Positions 17,254 through 27,257 of a stretch of 64,000 nucleotides of DNA are shown here, one piece after another. This stretch comes from Neobacillus sp. PS2-9. Its GTDB lineage: Bacteria; Bacillota; Bacilli; Bacillales; Cytobacillaceae. Every line of letters starts with the position of its first letter. Position 1 is the stretch's first letter. The position numbers and the translations under genes are program-made. The notes under the pieces are model-generated. The model saw only the letters and a list, made by a program, of their open reading frames with translations. It did not search any database and was not told where the DNA came from. The stretch lies in NCBI RefSeq assembly GCF_030915525.1, contig NZ_CP133269.1:955001-1019000 (forward strand), read 5' to 3'.

Positions 17254-20127
17254 ATGGCGATGGAGAAACTGGTTGTTAAAGGCGCCAGAGCCCACAATTT
17301 AAAAAATATTGATGTCACCATTCCGAGAGATAAGCTTGTAGTGTTGACGGGGCTTTCCGGTTCAGGGAAGTCCTCGCTCGCATTTGATACGATTTATGCA
17401 GAAGGGCAGCGCCGGTATGTAGAATCCCTGTCTGCTTATGCCCGTCAATTTTTAGGTCAGATGGATAAGCCAGATGTCGATGCGATTGAAGGTTTATCCC
17501 CTGCCATTTCTATCGATCAAAAGACAACAAGCCGGAACCCGCGCTCAACAGTCGGGACCGTGACAGAGATTTATGATTATTTACGATTATTGTTTGCAAG
17601 GGTGGGACACCCAACCTGTCCGATTCATCATATAGAGATTTCGTCTCAAACAATTGAACAGATGGTCGATCGGATCCTCGAGTATCCGGAACGGACAAAG
17701 ATGCAAATCCTTGCACCGGTTGTTTCTGGGAGAAAAGGAACGCATGTAAAGGTCCTAGAGGATATTAAAAAGCAAGGCTTTGTTCGGGTCCGTGTGGACG
17801 GTGAAATGCTCGATCTCGGAGATGAGATTGAATTAGAAAAAAACAAAAAGCACTCGATTGAAGTGGTGGTCGATCGAATCGTGATCAAGGAGGGCATTTC
17901 TGCTCGAATTGCCGATTCACTTGAAACAGCGTTAAAGCTCGGTGAAGGAAAAGTTATTGTCGATGTGATTGGTGAGGAAGAACTGTTATTTAGTGAAAAT
18001 CATGCCTGTCCGCTTTGTGGTTTTTCCATAGGTGAACTGGAGCCAAGGATGTTTTCCTTTAACAGCCCATTTGGTGCTTGCCCAGAATGTGATGGACTTG
18101 GTTCCAAACTCGAAGTAGATGTGGACTTAGTCATTCCTAACAAGGATCTGACGTTAAAGCAGCATGCAATTGCCCCATGGGAGCCGACAAGCTCGCAGTA
18201 TTACCCACAGCTGCTTGAGGCAGTCTGTGATCACTTCGGGGTGGATATGAACACCCCCGTGAAGGATATTCCAGAGCATTTATTAGAAAAAGTATTATAT
18301 GGATCCGGCCGTGATAAAATCTATTTCCGCTATGAAAATGATTTTGGCCAAATCCGTGAAGGAAATATCGAATTTGAAGGGGTCATCCGGAACGTTGAGC
18401 GTCGTTTCAAGGAGACAAGCTCTGATTATATCCGTGAACAAATGGAAAAATATATGGCTCAGCAGCCATGTCCAACCTGTAAAGGCTACCGCTTGAAAAA
18501 GGAAACTCTTGCTGTCCTAATTAATGGTCATCATATTGCCCAAGTAACCGACCTTTCGATTGAAGAAGCGCATCAATTTTTTTCTGAATTGAAACTGACG
18601 GAGAAAGAGATGCAAATAGCGAAACTCATTTTTCGCGAAATCAGTGAGCGCCTCGGCTTCTTAATCAACGTCGGTCTCGATTATTTAACGCTCAGCCGAA
18701 CGGCTGGTACGCTTTCCGGTGGTGAGGCGCAGCGAATTCGCTTAGCGACGCAAATCGGTTCACGTTTAACGGGCGTATTATATATTCTAGATGAACCGTC
18801 GATTGGACTTCATCAGCGTGATAATGACCGTTTAATCGGAACGCTGCAGCAGATGCGGGACATTGGCAATACCCTCATTGTTGTTGAGCATGATGAGGAT
18901 ACAATGATAGCTGCCGATTATTTAATTGATATCGGCCCAGGTGCTGGCGTGCATGGCGGGCAGGTAGTTGCGGCCGGTACACCGGAAGAAGTCATGGCGG
19001 ACCCGAATTCGTTAACAGGTCAGTATTTATCGGGTAAGAAATTTATTCCTTTGCCATTAGAACGCCGTAAGCCAGATGGGCGTTACATCGAAATAAAAGG
19101 CGCATCTGAAAATAACTTGAAAAATGTCAATGTAAAAATTCCACTTGGTATGTTTATCGCTATTACTGGTGTATCAGGTTCCGGAAAAAGTACGCTAATT
19201 AATGAAATTCTTCATAAGTCACTGGCACAAAAGCTTCATCGTGCAAAAACGAAGCCAGGCGAGCATAAGAGCATCAAAGGAATTGATTATTTAGAAAAAG
19301 TAATTGATATTGACCAGTCGCCAATTGGCAGAACACCGCGCTCCAACCCGGCAACCTACACAGGTGTCTTCGATGACGTGCGTGATGTATTTGCCGCTAC
19401 GAACGAAGCAAAGGTCCGTGGATATAAAAAAGGCCGCTTCAGCTTTAACGTGAAGGGCGGTCGCTGTGAGGCCTGCCGTGGGGATGGAATCATTAAAATT
19501 GAAATGCACTTCTTACCTGATGTGTATGTTCCTTGCGAAGTGTGCCACGGCAAGCGTTATAACCGTGAGACGCTGGAAGTGAAGTATAAAGGGAAAAATA
19601 TTTCCGATATTCTTGATATGACGGTTGAAGCAGCAGTTGAATTTTTCGAAAACATTCCAAAAATCAGCCGCAAGCTGCAGACGATATTGGATGTTGGACT
19701 TGGATATATTACGCTTGGCCAGCCAGCAACCACACTCTCCGGTGGTGAAGCCCAGCGGGTGAAACTTGCTTCAGAGCTACACCGCCGCTCGACCGGTAAG
19801 TCGTTTTACATCCTAGATGAGCCGACAACGGGACTTCATGTGGATGACATTTCACGTTTACTCGTTGTACTTCAGCGATTGGTGGAAAATGGGGATACAG
19901 TCCTTGTGATTGAACACAATCTCGATGTCATTAAGGCTGCCGATTTTCTAATTGATTTAGGACCTGAAGGCGGTGACAAGGGTGGAACTATTATTGCGTC
20001 AGGTACACCGGAAAAGGTAGCAGAAGTGCCTGAATCGTATACGGGCAAATATCTAAAGCCTATCCTCGAGCGTGATCGTTTAAGAATGAAAAAACAAATT
20101 GAAGATAAAAGTGCAGTAGAAGCTTGA
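17254..20127 (+). CDS. uvrA: UvrA, excinuclease ABC subunit A
   Basis: 957 residues, the same length as the B. subtilis protein when ATG 17254 is used (AAGGA at 17239-17243). The damage-recognition ATPase has two ABC modules: Walker [14 protein letters not shown] (about 31-43) and [10 protein letters not shown] (about 640-649), with LSGGEAQR signatures in both halves. Zinc modules show CPLCGF...CPEC and CEACRGDGI...CEVC cysteine pairs. It forms UvrA2B complexes that scan DNA for bulky lesions. It shares the uvrB transcript and ends at a terminator. Confidence 0.98.
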   Translation: MAMEKLVVKGARAHNLKNIDVTIPRDKLVVLTGLSGSGKSSLAFDTIYAEGQRRYVESLSAYARQFLGQMDKPDVDAIEGLSPAISIDQKTTSRNPRSTVGTVTEIYDYLRLLFARVGHPTCPIHHIEISSQTIEQMVDRILEYPERTKMQILAPVVSGRKGTHVKVLEDIKKQGFVRVRVDGEMLDLGDEIELEKNKKHSIEVVVDRIVIKEGISARIADSLETALKLGEGKVIVDVIGEEELLFSENHACPLCGFSIGELEPRMFSFNSPFGACPECDGLGSKLEVDVDLVIPNKDLTLKQHAIAPWEPTSSQYYPQLLEAVCDHFGVDMNTPVKDIPEHLLEKVLYGSGRDKIYFRYENDFGQIREGNIEFEGVIRNVERRFKETSSDYIREQMEKYMAQQPCPTCKGYRLKKETLAVLINGHHIAQVTDLSIEEAHQFFSELKLTEKEMQIAKLIFREISERLGFLINVGLDYLTLSRTAGTLSGGEAQRIRLATQIGSRLTGVLYILDEPSIGLHQRDNDRLIGTLQQMRDIGNTLIVVEHDEDTMIAADYLIDIGPGAGVHGGQVVAAGTPEEVMADPNSLTGQYLSGKKFIPLPLERRKPDGRYIEIKGASENNLKNVNVKIPLGMFIAITGVSGSGKSTLINEILHKSLAQKLHRAKTKPGEHKSIKGIDYLEKVIDIDQSPIGRTPRSNPATYTGVFDDVRDVFAATNEAKVRGYKKGRFSFNVKGGRCEACRGDGIIKIEMHFLPDVYVPCEVCHGKRYNRETLEVKYKGKNISDILDMTVEAAVEFFENIPKISRKLQTILDVGLGYITLGQPATTLSGGEAQRVKLASELHRRSTGKSFYILDEPTTGLHVDDISRLLVVLQRLVENGDTVLVIEHNLDVIKAADFLIDLGPEGGDKGGTIIASGTPEKVAEVPESYTGKYLKPILERDRLRMKKQIEDKSAVEA

Positions 20128-20139
20128 AATGAGTAAAAC

Positions 20140-20174
20140 AGCTGAAACCAGTTACAGGTTTCGGCTTTTTTTTT
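20140..20174 (+). terminator. Terminator of the uvrBA operon
   Basis: AGCTGAAACC pairs with GGTTTCGGCT over 10 bp with a 7-nt loop, then T9. Confidence 0.92.
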
Positions 20175-20191
20175 ATGGGCTAAAATTGTGT

Positions 20192-20318
20192 TTGGCGGAA
20201 TAACTTGGAAAATTGGCGGAATTCTGGCAAGAGTTGGCGGAAATAACTCCAAAAGTTGGCGGAATCTCAGATCAAACCGGCGGAATAACTCCAGAAACCG
20301 GCGGAATTCCCCCACATC
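20192..20318. repeat. 21-bp-period degenerate repeat array 1 (six units)
   Basis: Cores TTGGCGGAA or CCGGCGGAA start at 20192, 20213, 20234, 20256, 20277 and 20298, so the period is 21 bp with a single 22. Variable tails alternate: units 1, 3 and 5 continue AATAACT, units 2, 4 and 6 AATTC or AATCTC, giving a 42-bp super-period. The array begins 18 nt after the uvrA terminator. A minus-strand reading frame crosses it, but it has no ribosome site. Confidence 0.85.
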
Positions 20319-20445
20319 ACCTAATAAAAGTTCTGAAAACTAGTCACCTTTTCTCTTTTCTTACGTCTACTTATAGGTAGATTAGTTAGAATATTGAAAC
20401 ACTTTTGTGACATTGGTAATATATGGGAATAAAGGAGTTGAAATA

Positions 20446-21393
20446 ATGATTATTCGTTCCATTGTCTATCAGGCGATATTGTGGTTAATTACAATATTTC
20501 TATTTTTAAGTCTCTTATTCTTACCGCGTACCACCTCCTATCAAACCGGAGCAGGGGGCATGTATACAGGCGCTGAATATAATTATTCCTTTGAGCAACA
20601 TATGGTTCAATTCGAGGAATTTTTTCAATACATAAAAGATAACAAAGGACTTGGCACAGTGTATAACGGCTACTCCCTAACTACGAATATTTGGCGCACC
20701 TTCCAAAAAAGCATGCTCATCGTCATACCGGCACTACTCCTTGGTTTTTTCCTCGGAGTCGCAAAAGGAATTTTCGATTTCCGAATACGCAGCAAACGAG
20801 GGAAACTGTTTGGAGTAAGCACGACAAGATTCTTCCTCTCAGTTCCGGATCTATTTTTAATCATTGCCCTACAGCTTCTCATCATGGAAGGCTATGAAGC
20901 AGGAATCTTGCCACACATCGTAGTATACGGGAGTGACCAGATTAGCGTCGTTTTATTAGATATTCTTTTTCTAGCCATTTACCCGCTGTTTTACATAGCG
21001 AATATCACTTATTTCAGTATCCGTGACGAGCAGGGAATGGATTACATACGGACAGCATTTTCCAAAGGGACCTCTTCCTTTAAAGTATTATATCGCCATG
21101 TCCTAAAAAATTGCTTTGTGAAAATATTAAGCCATACCAATACGATTACGCTTTATACTCTATCAAACTTGTTTATAGTTGAGTTTCTAACAAACTATCG
21201 GGGAGCTGCTATCTTTTTCTATGAAACGGTAACCTCTCCAGAGTTCTTCCGAGTCGGAATGAATATAAAAATTCAGCTGTATCCGGCAGCGGGATATATT
21301 ATTCTATTTACCGCTGTTATTTTTCTAGCGAAGGTTCTTAGTGAAATCGCCAGAGGAATGGTATCTCCGTTAGAAAGGAGGGGATCGGATTGA
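20446..21393 (+). CDS. ABC transporter permease, DppB/OppB-like
   Basis: 315 residues. One N-terminal helix, an extracellular loop and about five membrane segments match the first permease of peptide/nickel importers. The region FSKGTSSFKVLYRHVLKNCF (about 215-234) is the cytoplasmic EAA loop that docks on the ATPase. ATG 20446 is chosen for AAGGAG at 20432-20437. The pair with the next gene (4-nt overlap) is complete for permeases, but no binding protein or ATPase lies nearby, so they must be encoded elsewhere. The substrate is unknown. Confidence 0.8.
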   Translation: MIIRSIVYQAILWLITIFLFLSLLFLPRTTSYQTGAGGMYTGAEYNYSFEQHMVQFEEFFQYIKDNKGLGTVYNGYSLTTNIWRTFQKSMLIVIPALLLGFFLGVAKGIFDFRIRSKRGKLFGVSTTRFFLSVPDLFLIIALQLLIMEGYEAGILPHIVVYGSDQISVVLLDILFLAIYPLFYIANITYFSIRDEQGMDYIRTAFSKGTSSFKVLYRHVLKNCFVKILSHTNTITLYTLSNLFIVEFLTNYRGAAIFFYETVTSPEFFRVGMNIKIQLYPAAGYIILFTAVIFLAKVLSEIARGMVSPLERRGSD

Positions 21394-22295
21394 GGAATTA
21401 TAAGCTGTGGATTAGCAGCATCTTTTTACTATTTTTATTGATTATTGTGTTTGCCGGCCCTTCCCTACCGTTTGTGGATAGTAAGTTAAAGCAAAATGGA
21501 GCCATAAAAACAGAGGAGGGGAAATTCTATCTGCCGCCGTTTCCTCCGATGGAAGGGTATCCGCTTGGGAGTAACCATGAAGGGGTCGATATATTAAGCC
21601 TTCTCGTGATGGGAGCAAAAGAGACATTGAGCATTGTTATCATGGTCGTTCTCATTCGCTATCTTTTAGCAATTCCGTTAGCTGTTGGCGGCTTTTATTC
21701 GAAATGGCTTGAAAAAATTCTCCAGGCCTGGCAGCAGCTTTTCTCCTTTATGCCGCCGATCTTTTTTGTTTCATTTTTCGTGACTTTGCCATTTATCTTT
21801 TTTGCCCCTGATCGTGGGTTTCGGGTGATAGTGATACTGGCTGTCCTGGAAACCGGTCGTGTCGCCGAAATCATTCTTCAACATATGAAGGAGACGAGGC
21901 GGAGGCCATATATTGAAGCCGGCATTGCCGCAGGTGGTTCGCCGTTTAAGATGTTTAAAAACTATTATTTCCCCGCAGTTATTCCCCATATCATTATCTT
22001 AATCATCAACGATATGGGAAGGGTGCTGTTCCTGATCGCACAGCTTGGCGTTGTCCATATCTACGTCACGCATAAATTTATGACGGTGGAGAGTGGCGCA
22101 TATGAGGTCGTGAATACCTCGCTCGCTTGGCCAACAATGTTCTCGACCATTACGAAGGATATTTTTACATACGAGTGGATCCCCTTTTCTGTTATCGGGG
22201 CCATTGCCCTCACCATTTTTATCTTTAATATGTTTGCGGACGGCATGCAGAGGTTTTTTGAAAGGAAATATCGGACGTTTCGATCAGATTTATAG
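21390..22295 (+). CDS. ABC transporter permease, DppC/OppC-like
   Basis: 301 residues, TTG start inside the upstream stop (TTGA). An N-terminal helix, an extracellular segment with YPLGSNHEGVDILSLLVMGAKETL (the PLGTDxxGRD-like signature of DppC-type permeases, here degenerate), then about five helices. The EAA loop is EAGIAAGGSPFKMFKNYYFP. It would heterodimerise with the upstream permease. The aberrant signature and lack of partner genes make substrate assignment impossible here. Confidence 0.8.
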   Translation: MRNYKLWISSIFLLFLLIIVFAGPSLPFVDSKLKQNGAIKTEEGKFYLPPFPPMEGYPLGSNHEGVDILSLLVMGAKETLSIVIMVVLIRYLLAIPLAVGGFYSKWLEKILQAWQQLFSFMPPIFFVSFFVTLPFIFFAPDRGFRVIVILAVLETGRVAEIILQHMKETRRRPYIEAGIAAGGSPFKMFKNYYFPAVIPHIIILIINDMGRVLFLIAQLGVVHIYVTHKFMTVESGAYEVVNTSLAWPTMFSTITKDIFTYEWIPFSVIGAIALTIFIFNMFADGMQRFFERKYRTFRSDL

Positions 22296-22336
22296 AAACT
22301 TTTTTCCTTTCCATTCGTACATAGAGGTAAGAGGTG

Positions 22337-22660
22337 ATGTACGAAGTGGAAACTAGAAAGGTTCTATCAAGCTTGTGTTATTTCAGTATTTTTTTTGCTG
22401 GATTTATTTTTCCGCTTGTGGTGTATTTTGCCAGCGGTGATCAAGGAACAAAAGCGCATGCTAAAAAATCGTTATTCTCACATCTAATCCCGCTCATTCT
22501 AATGCCGGTTGTTGTGATTGCTGTCCTGAATGATTCTGTCAACATCCAAAATGAGATTCCTATTTTTACAATCATTAGCATAGTCGCTCTTGCAATCACC
22601 GGAATCGCTGTCACAATCTGGAACATTGTAAAAGGCGTAAAGGTATTACTTGCTGAATAA
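22337..22660 (+). CDS. DUF4870 membrane protein (YvlA-like position)
   Basis: 107 residues, three helices: LCYFSIFFAGFIFPLVVYFASG, a central hydrophobic helix around LIPLILMPVVVIAVL, and IISIVALAITGIAVTIWNIVKGVKVL. The ASGDQGTKAHAKKSL segment and topology match DUF4870. It lies upstream of yvlB and yvlD, where B. subtilis has yvlA, so I regard it as that gene's likely counterpart without certainty. GTG 22346 is an alternative start with a better-spaced GAGGTG site. Confidence 0.7.
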   Translation: MYEVETRKVLSSLCYFSIFFAGFIFPLVVYFASGDQGTKAHAKKSLFSHLIPLILMPVVVIAVLNDSVNIQNEIPIFTIISIVALAITGIAVTIWNIVKGVKVLLAE

Positions 22661-22699
22661 GCTTTAAGAGGGAAAAATTATGAGGCTGAGGTGGAAACC

Positions 22700-23809
22700 A
22701 TGAAAGAGGAAAGAATCAGAATTTTAAAAATGGTGGAAGAAGGCAAGCTGAAGGTGGAGGAAGCTTTAACGTTGCTTGAGGAATTAGAAAAAGCGCAGCA
22801 GACGATGGAGCAGAAGCAGGAGCAAATGGTGAATGAACTGTCGACTGCTGTTCAATTTGAGGAAGCACAAAAGGAAGAAGCGTTTCAAGCGAAGTATCAA
22901 TCCACAAAGGATAAAATTTTTGACTTTGTTGATTCCGCTTTGAAAAAGCTCAAGGACTTTGATTTTGATTTGAACTTTGGCCAATCTGTTGATATTTCTC
23001 ATATTTTTCAGCATGGGGATGCCGCCATGAAGGATATAGATATTGATGTGGCTAATGGCACCGTTAAAATCGCTGCTTGGGATCAACCTGATGTACGAAT
23101 TGAATGTCAGGCCAAAGTGTATCGTGTGGAAAACCAAGACCAGGCACGTCAAAACTTCCTTCGTGATGTACACTTTTCAATTGAGAATGAGAAGTTACGT
23201 TTCACGACCCAGCAAAAATGGATGAAGGTCGATGCAATCATTTTTGTTCCAAAGGCTCAATATGATCGGATCCGAATTAGGATGTTTAATGGTACGGTAG
23301 TAGGAGAAGAGATGAATGTGGGTGACCTTCGTGTAAAGACCGCTAATGGAAAAATAACGCTGAATCAGTTGAACGGAAAGAAAGCGGAATTGGAAACAGC
23401 CCATGGGAAAATTAAGGTCAACCGCAGTGTGCTCGATGAACTTGAAGCAGAAACCATACATGGAGCAATTATGGTAGAGGGTGATTTTAAGAAGGTTGAA
23501 ACGCAATCCTTTAACGGTAATATTAGTTATAAGGTACGAGGAAATCGTTCTGAATGGATTCAAGCAAAAGCGATCACGGGTGGCATAGAGGTCTTTATTC
23601 CAGAGGGAATCCCTGTTAATGGTGAGTTGAAAACAAATTTAGGTGGGTTTCATGTGAACCTCGTTGGCGTTCAGGTGCTCGAAGAAAAAACGGAAATGAT
23701 TCAAAAGTCACTTCGCTTTCAATCGGTCAATCATCCTGATAAAATGATGAGAATCTATGCAGATACAAAAACAGGTTCCATTACGATCCACAAATCACTT
23801 GAAGAATAA
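22700..23809 (+). CDS. yvlB: YvlB, DUF4097 adhesin-like envelope-stress protein
   Basis: 369 residues, soluble. The N-terminal helix pair ERIRILKMVEEGKLKVEEALTLL is the YvlB/LiaX N-terminal domain; a coiled-coil segment rich in Glu/Gln follows (about 30-65). The rest (about 110-365) is a right-handed beta-helix-like DUF4097 region with repeats such as ANGTVKIAAWD, TANGKITLNQLNG and THGAIMVEGDF. Family members respond to cell-envelope stress (LiaX in enterococci). ATG 22700 is preceded by GAGGTGG. Cotranscribed with yvlD. Confidence 0.85.
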   Translation: MKEERIRILKMVEEGKLKVEEALTLLEELEKAQQTMEQKQEQMVNELSTAVQFEEAQKEEAFQAKYQSTKDKIFDFVDSALKKLKDFDFDLNFGQSVDISHIFQHGDAAMKDIDIDVANGTVKIAAWDQPDVRIECQAKVYRVENQDQARQNFLRDVHFSIENEKLRFTTQQKWMKVDAIIFVPKAQYDRIRIRMFNGTVVGEEMNVGDLRVKTANGKITLNQLNGKKAELETAHGKIKVNRSVLDELEAETIHGAIMVEGDFKKVETQSFNGNISYKVRGNRSEWIQAKAITGGIEVFIPEGIPVNGELKTNLGGFHVNLVGVQVLEEKTEMIQKSLRFQSVNHPDKMMRIYADTKTGSITIHKSLEE

Positions 23810-23826
23810 GTAGGAGATTTTAAATT

Positions 23827-24195
23827 ATGAGATGGCTGATAGGATGTTTAATTAATGCAGTTTTGTTCATGGCACTTGCTGGCTATTTTCATGAAAGCTT
23901 TCAATTGACAGGATTTTGGGCCGCCATTCAAGCGAGCATTTTATTATCCATCTTAAATGTTCTGGTGCGACCGCTTTTAATTTTATTTACATTACCTGTA
24001 ACCATCTTTTCGATGGGGCTTTTCTTGTTTGTGATCAATGCCATCACACTTGAATTAACCGATTATCTAATGGGTGAAGCATTTGAGATTCAAGGCTTCG
24101 GTATGGCACTATTCTTTGCCGTTATGATGTCTCTTGTAAATATTATCATTCATAAAACCATCTTAGATCCATCTAGGAAATCAAAGGATAAATGA
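23827..24195 (+). CDS. yvlD: YvlD, phage-holin-IV-superfamily membrane protein
   Basis: 122 residues, four hydrophobic helices, including ALAGYFHESFQLTGFWAAIQASILLSILNVLVRPLL-type sequence (about 17-53) and SMGLFLFVINAITLEL. This is the PF04020 (YvlD) family. It begins 17 nt after yvlB and ends at a terminator. The function is not established; linkage with yvlB suggests the envelope-stress unit. Confidence 0.85.
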   Translation: MRWLIGCLINAVLFMALAGYFHESFQLTGFWAAIQASILLSILNVLVRPLLILFTLPVTIFSMGLFLFVINAITLELTDYLMGEAFEIQGFGMALFFAVMMSLVNIIIHKTILDPSRKSKDK

Positions 24196-24220
24196 GGGTG
24201 CAACTTTGCACCCTTTTTTT
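24196..24220 (+). terminator. Terminator after yvlD
   Basis: GGGTGCAA-CT-TTGCACCC followed by T7, beginning directly after the stop codon. Confidence 0.9.
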
Positions 24221-24280
24221 ATTGTAGAGGAAACTATAAGAAGGTACTAGTTTGGATAAATAGACTAGTTGTCTGAATCT

Positions 24281-24395
24281 AGCTCCAGCGCCTAGCCCCT
24301 CGGGTCAAATAACCTTCGGCAAAAATAGTCAAAGGGCGGACTTTTCCGCCGAAGAACATTTGCCTGTCGGGCTGAACGAGGCGCTTCCGCTTTTT
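24281..24395. repeat. 115-bp structured intergenic repeat, copy 1
   Basis: Nearly identical to the segment at 52437-52551. The outer arms CAGCGCCTAGCC and GGCTGAACGAGGCGCT pair imperfectly, and CTTCGGC pairs with GCCGAAG around a variable middle. It lies between the yvlD terminator and the hprK promoter. Confidence 0.85.
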
Positions 24396-24400
24396 GTTCT

Positions 24401-24428
24401 TTGGTTCTTTTTCAAAAAATGCTAAAAT
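24401..24428 (+). promoter_or_regulatory. Predicted hprK promoter (extended -10)
   Basis: TTGGTT (24401-24406), 16-nt spacer, TAAAAT (24423-24428) preceded by TGC. It starts just beyond the end of the structured repeat. Confidence 0.5.
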
Positions 24429-24504
24429 AGGAGGTAATGAAATTTTTTGTATTATTTGTGAACTGTCGTTTATGAATAATGCCATTCAATGAGGAGGAAG
24501 CTAC

Positions 24505-25440
24505 TTGCCAAAAGTACGCACGATAGACATAGTAAAGAAATTTCAGCTTGAATTGGTCAGTGGTGAAGAGGGAATCAATCGTCCCATTACTACGAGTGAT
24601 ATATCGCGTCCAGGTATCGAAATTGCCGGGTATTTTGAATTTTATCCAGCGGAGCGCATTCAACTTTTAGGAAAAACGGAGCTATCCTTTTTCGAAGAGC
24701 TTTCTGAGAGTGAGCGAGTTTCTAGAATGGAGAGGTTATGTACGGATATCACTCCAGCTATTATCGTCACTAGAGATATTGAAGTTCCTGTGGAATTAAT
24801 TGAAGCCTCGGAACGGGAATCAGTGCCTGTCTTAAGGACAAGCATGAAAACCACCCGCTTCTCCAGCCGCTTAACGAACTTTTTAGAAAGTAAGCTGGCT
24901 CCAACCACAGCCGTCCACGGTGTGTTAGTGGATGTGTATGGAATTGGTGTATTGATTACCGGTAAAAGTGGCGTAGGTAAAAGTGAAACGGCGCTAGAGC
25001 TAGTAAAGCGCGGCCATCGCCTTGTTGCTGATGATTGCGTCGAAATTCGCCAAGAAGACCAGGATACATTAGTAGGTACCTCCCCAGAGTTAATTGAACA
25101 CCTATTAGAAATCCGTGGCTTAGGAATTATCAATGTTATGACCTTATTCGGTGCTGGTGCAGTACGTAGCAACAAACGAATTACACTCATCATGAATTTA
25201 GAAATCTGGGATGCGAAAAAGCAATATGACCGCCTTGGTTTAGATGAAGAGAAAATGAAGATTATTGATACGGAAGTGACAAAGATGACCGTCCCTGTCC
25301 GTCCTGGAAGAAACTTAGCTGTAATCATCGAAGTAGCAGCGATGAATTTCCGACTAAAAAGAATGGGTGTAAACGCAGCACAGCAATTTACAGATCGCTT
25401 ATCAGATGTGATTGAAGACGGAGAACACGAAGATATTTAA
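24505..25440 (+). CDS. hprK: HprK, HPr kinase/phosphorylase
   Basis: 311 residues. The bifunctional enzyme phosphorylates Ser46 of HPr and Crh and reverses it, controlling carbon catabolite repression. Walker A GKSGVGKS is at 153-160, the catalytic-site His in AVHGV at 138, and the HprK signature [11 protein letters not shown] at 202-212. TTG 24505 is behind GGAGGAAG. It is first in hprK-lgt-yvoD-ppaX-yvoF; ppaX in the same operon hydrolyses the pyrophosphate made by the phosphorylase reaction, and its target Crh is encoded at 41998. Confidence 0.98.
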   Translation: MPKVRTIDIVKKFQLELVSGEEGINRPITTSDISRPGIEIAGYFEFYPAERIQLLGKTELSFFEELSESERVSRMERLCTDITPAIIVTRDIEVPVELIEASERESVPVLRTSMKTTRFSSRLTNFLESKLAPTTAVHGVLVDVYGIGVLITGKSGVGKSETALELVKRGHRLVADDCVEIRQEDQDTLVGTSPELIEHLLEIRGLGIINVMTLFGAGAVRSNKRITLIMNLEIWDAKKQYDRLGLDEEKMKIIDTEVTKMTVPVRPGRNLAVIIEVAAMNFRLKRMGVNAAQQFTDRLSDVIEDGEHEDI

Positions 25441-25460
25441 AGGGTAAAGGAGAGAGAGAG

Positions 25461-26276
25461 ATGAACGAAACGATTCAACCGCTAAATCCGATTGCCTTTT
25501 CACTAGGACCAATCGATGTGCATTGGTACGGGATTATCATCGGTTCCGGTTTGGCATTAGCGTTATTCCTTGCGATTAGAGAAGGGGATCGCCGAGGATT
25601 GCCGAAGGATACATTTGCCGATTTAATGCTTTGGGCGATCCCGATTGCGATTATTTCGGCACGCATTTATTATGTTATTTTTGAATGGAAGTATTATATT
25701 AAACATCCGATTGAAGCCCCACAGATTTGGAATGGCGGTATCGCGATTCACGGTGCACTGATTGGTTCGGTCATAACAGCCTATGTATTTTCGAAAAAGC
25801 GCGGGATCTCCTTTTGGAAAATTGCAGATATCGCTGCACCAAGTATTATTCTTGGACAGGCAATTGGCCGCTGGGGTAACTTTATGAACCAGGAAGCACA
25901 TGGTGGAGAAGTCACCAGGGCATTCCTAGAGAACCTGCACTTACCAGAGTTTATTATTAATCAGATGTATATCGATGGAACATATTACCACCCAACATTC
26001 TTATATGAATCCATTTGGGATTTTGTTGGCTTCTTCCTATTAATTTTACTTCGTCGGGTAAATTTCCGTCGTGGAGAGCTTTTCCTTTCCTATGTAATTT
26101 GGTATTCCATTGGCCGCTTTTTCGTGGAGGGAATGCGAACAGACAGTTTGATGCTTGGAAGTCTCCGAATGGCGCAAACGATTTCGATTGCTCTTGTAGT
26201 TGGGTCCTTGGCTATTTTAATTTATCGCCGAAAGAAGAAACTTGCAGAGACGCATTATTTAGATCAAGCAAATTAA
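25461..26276 (+). CDS. lgt: Lgt, prolipoprotein diacylglyceryl transferase
   Basis: 271 residues, about seven membrane helices. It moves diacylglycerol from phosphatidylglycerol onto the lipobox cysteine of prolipoproteins, the first step of lipoprotein maturation. Key segments: [14 protein letters not shown] near the N-terminus, IAIHGALIG (catalytic-site His), the signature [14 protein letters not shown] (about 137-150) and GMRTDSL near the end. Second gene of the hprK operon, 20 nt after hprK. Confidence 0.97.
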   Translation: MNETIQPLNPIAFSLGPIDVHWYGIIIGSGLALALFLAIREGDRRGLPKDTFADLMLWAIPIAIISARIYYVIFEWKYYIKHPIEAPQIWNGGIAIHGALIGSVITAYVFSKKRGISFWKIADIAAPSIILGQAIGRWGNFMNQEAHGGEVTRAFLENLHLPEFIINQMYIDGTYYHPTFLYESIWDFVGFFLLILLRRVNFRRGELFLSYVIWYSIGRFFVEGMRTDSLMLGSLRMAQTISIALVVGSLAILIYRRKKKLAETHYLDQAN

Positions 26277-26312
26277 ATTATAGAGACTAAATTGGCAAAG
26301 GAGTATAGGGGA

Positions 26313-27257
26313 ATGCTATTAAGCTCATTAAAAAAGGGGCTGCTGGTTGGCTTAAAGACAACATGGACCTTAGGGAAAATTATATTCCCCGTTACCTTGA
26401 TTGTGGCAGTGCTGCAGTATACACCTGTACTGCCCTGGGTCATAAAATTGGTATCCCCGCTCATGAAGCTTATTGGTTTGTCCGGGGATGCCGCCATTCC
26501 GCTTGTTCTAGGGAATTTTCTCAACTTATATGCGGCGATTGGCGCGATACTCACGCTAGATTTCTCGGTAAAAGAAGTGTTTATTTTAGCCGTCATGCTA
26601 TCTTTTTCACATAATTTATTCATCGAATCTAGTGTGGCCATGAAAGCAGGGGTAAAGCTGTGGGTGGTTCTTGTAACAAGACCAGGGCTCGCCCTTCTTT
26701 CAGCGGCAGTCATCAATCTTGTCTGGCATGGGGGCGGAGAGAAGGCACAGTATGGTTTAATTGAGTCAAATACCGTACACGCAGATGGGGTAACTGGAAT
26801 TATTTTGGAGGCTGTTCAAAAAGCAGGACTCGGTATTTTACAATTAGCGATGATTGTCATTCCGCTTATGGTTGTTATTCAGATATTAAAAGATTTACAG
26901 TGGTTAAATCGCTTTTCAAAAACAATGGCTCCAGTCACGAGAACCCTTGGTATGAAGGAAAATACCTCAACCACGATGGCGGCCGGCCTATTATTCGGTT
27001 TAGCCTATGGGGCAGGTGTGATGATCCAGGCGGTGAAAGAGGATGGAGTCAGCAAGAAGGATATCACACTAGCCTTTATTTTTCTCATGGCCTGCCATGC
27101 CGTTGTGGAAGATACATTGATCTTTGTTCCGCTCGGTATTCCAGTATGGCCGTTATTCTTAATCAGACTGGGTGTGGCCATTGTGTTAACCCTAATAGTT
27201 GGAACCATTTGGACGCGCTCGGGACTAGTGAAAAGAAAGGAAGCTACCTATGACTAA
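26313..27257 (+). CDS. yvoD: YvoD, nucleoside-recognition (Gate) domain membrane protein
   Basis: 314 residues, about eight helices, with two copies of the nucleoside-recognition Gate fold: [20 protein letters not shown] early and [25 protein letters not shown] around residue 170. Substrate and role are unknown in the literature I can recall. ATG 26313 is chosen because AAAGGAG (26297-26303) is 9 nt upstream; TTG 26292 would place that site inside the gene. It overlaps ppaX by 8 nt. Confidence 0.85.
   Translation: MLLSSLKKGLLVGLKTTWTLGKIIFPVTLIVAVLQYTPVLPWVIKLVSPLMKLIGLSGDAAIPLVLGNFLNLYAAIGAILTLDFSVKEVFILAVMLSFSHNLFIESSVAMKAGVKLWVVLVTRPGLALLSAAVINLVWHGGGEKAQYGLIESNTVHADGVTGIILEAVQKAGLGILQLAMIVIPLMVVIQILKDLQWLNRFSKTMAPVTRTLGMKENTSTTMAAGLLFGLAYGAGVMIQAVKEDGVSKKDITLAFIFLMACHAVVEDTLIFVPLGIPVWPLFLIRLGVAIVLTLIVGTIWTRSGLVKRKEATYD

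Noticed and set aside
19872..20315. Minus-strand 147-codon frame over the uvrA end and repeat array 1
   Set aside because: It is antisense to uvrA, has no ribosome site, and its Arg/Phe/Pro-rich peptide is a by-product of a 21-bp repeat read in frame.
20192..20318. CRISPR-like appearance of the 21-bp arrays
   Set aside because: The conserved core is only about 8-9 bp and the whole unit 21 bp, far shorter than a CRISPR repeat plus spacer, and no cas genes are present.
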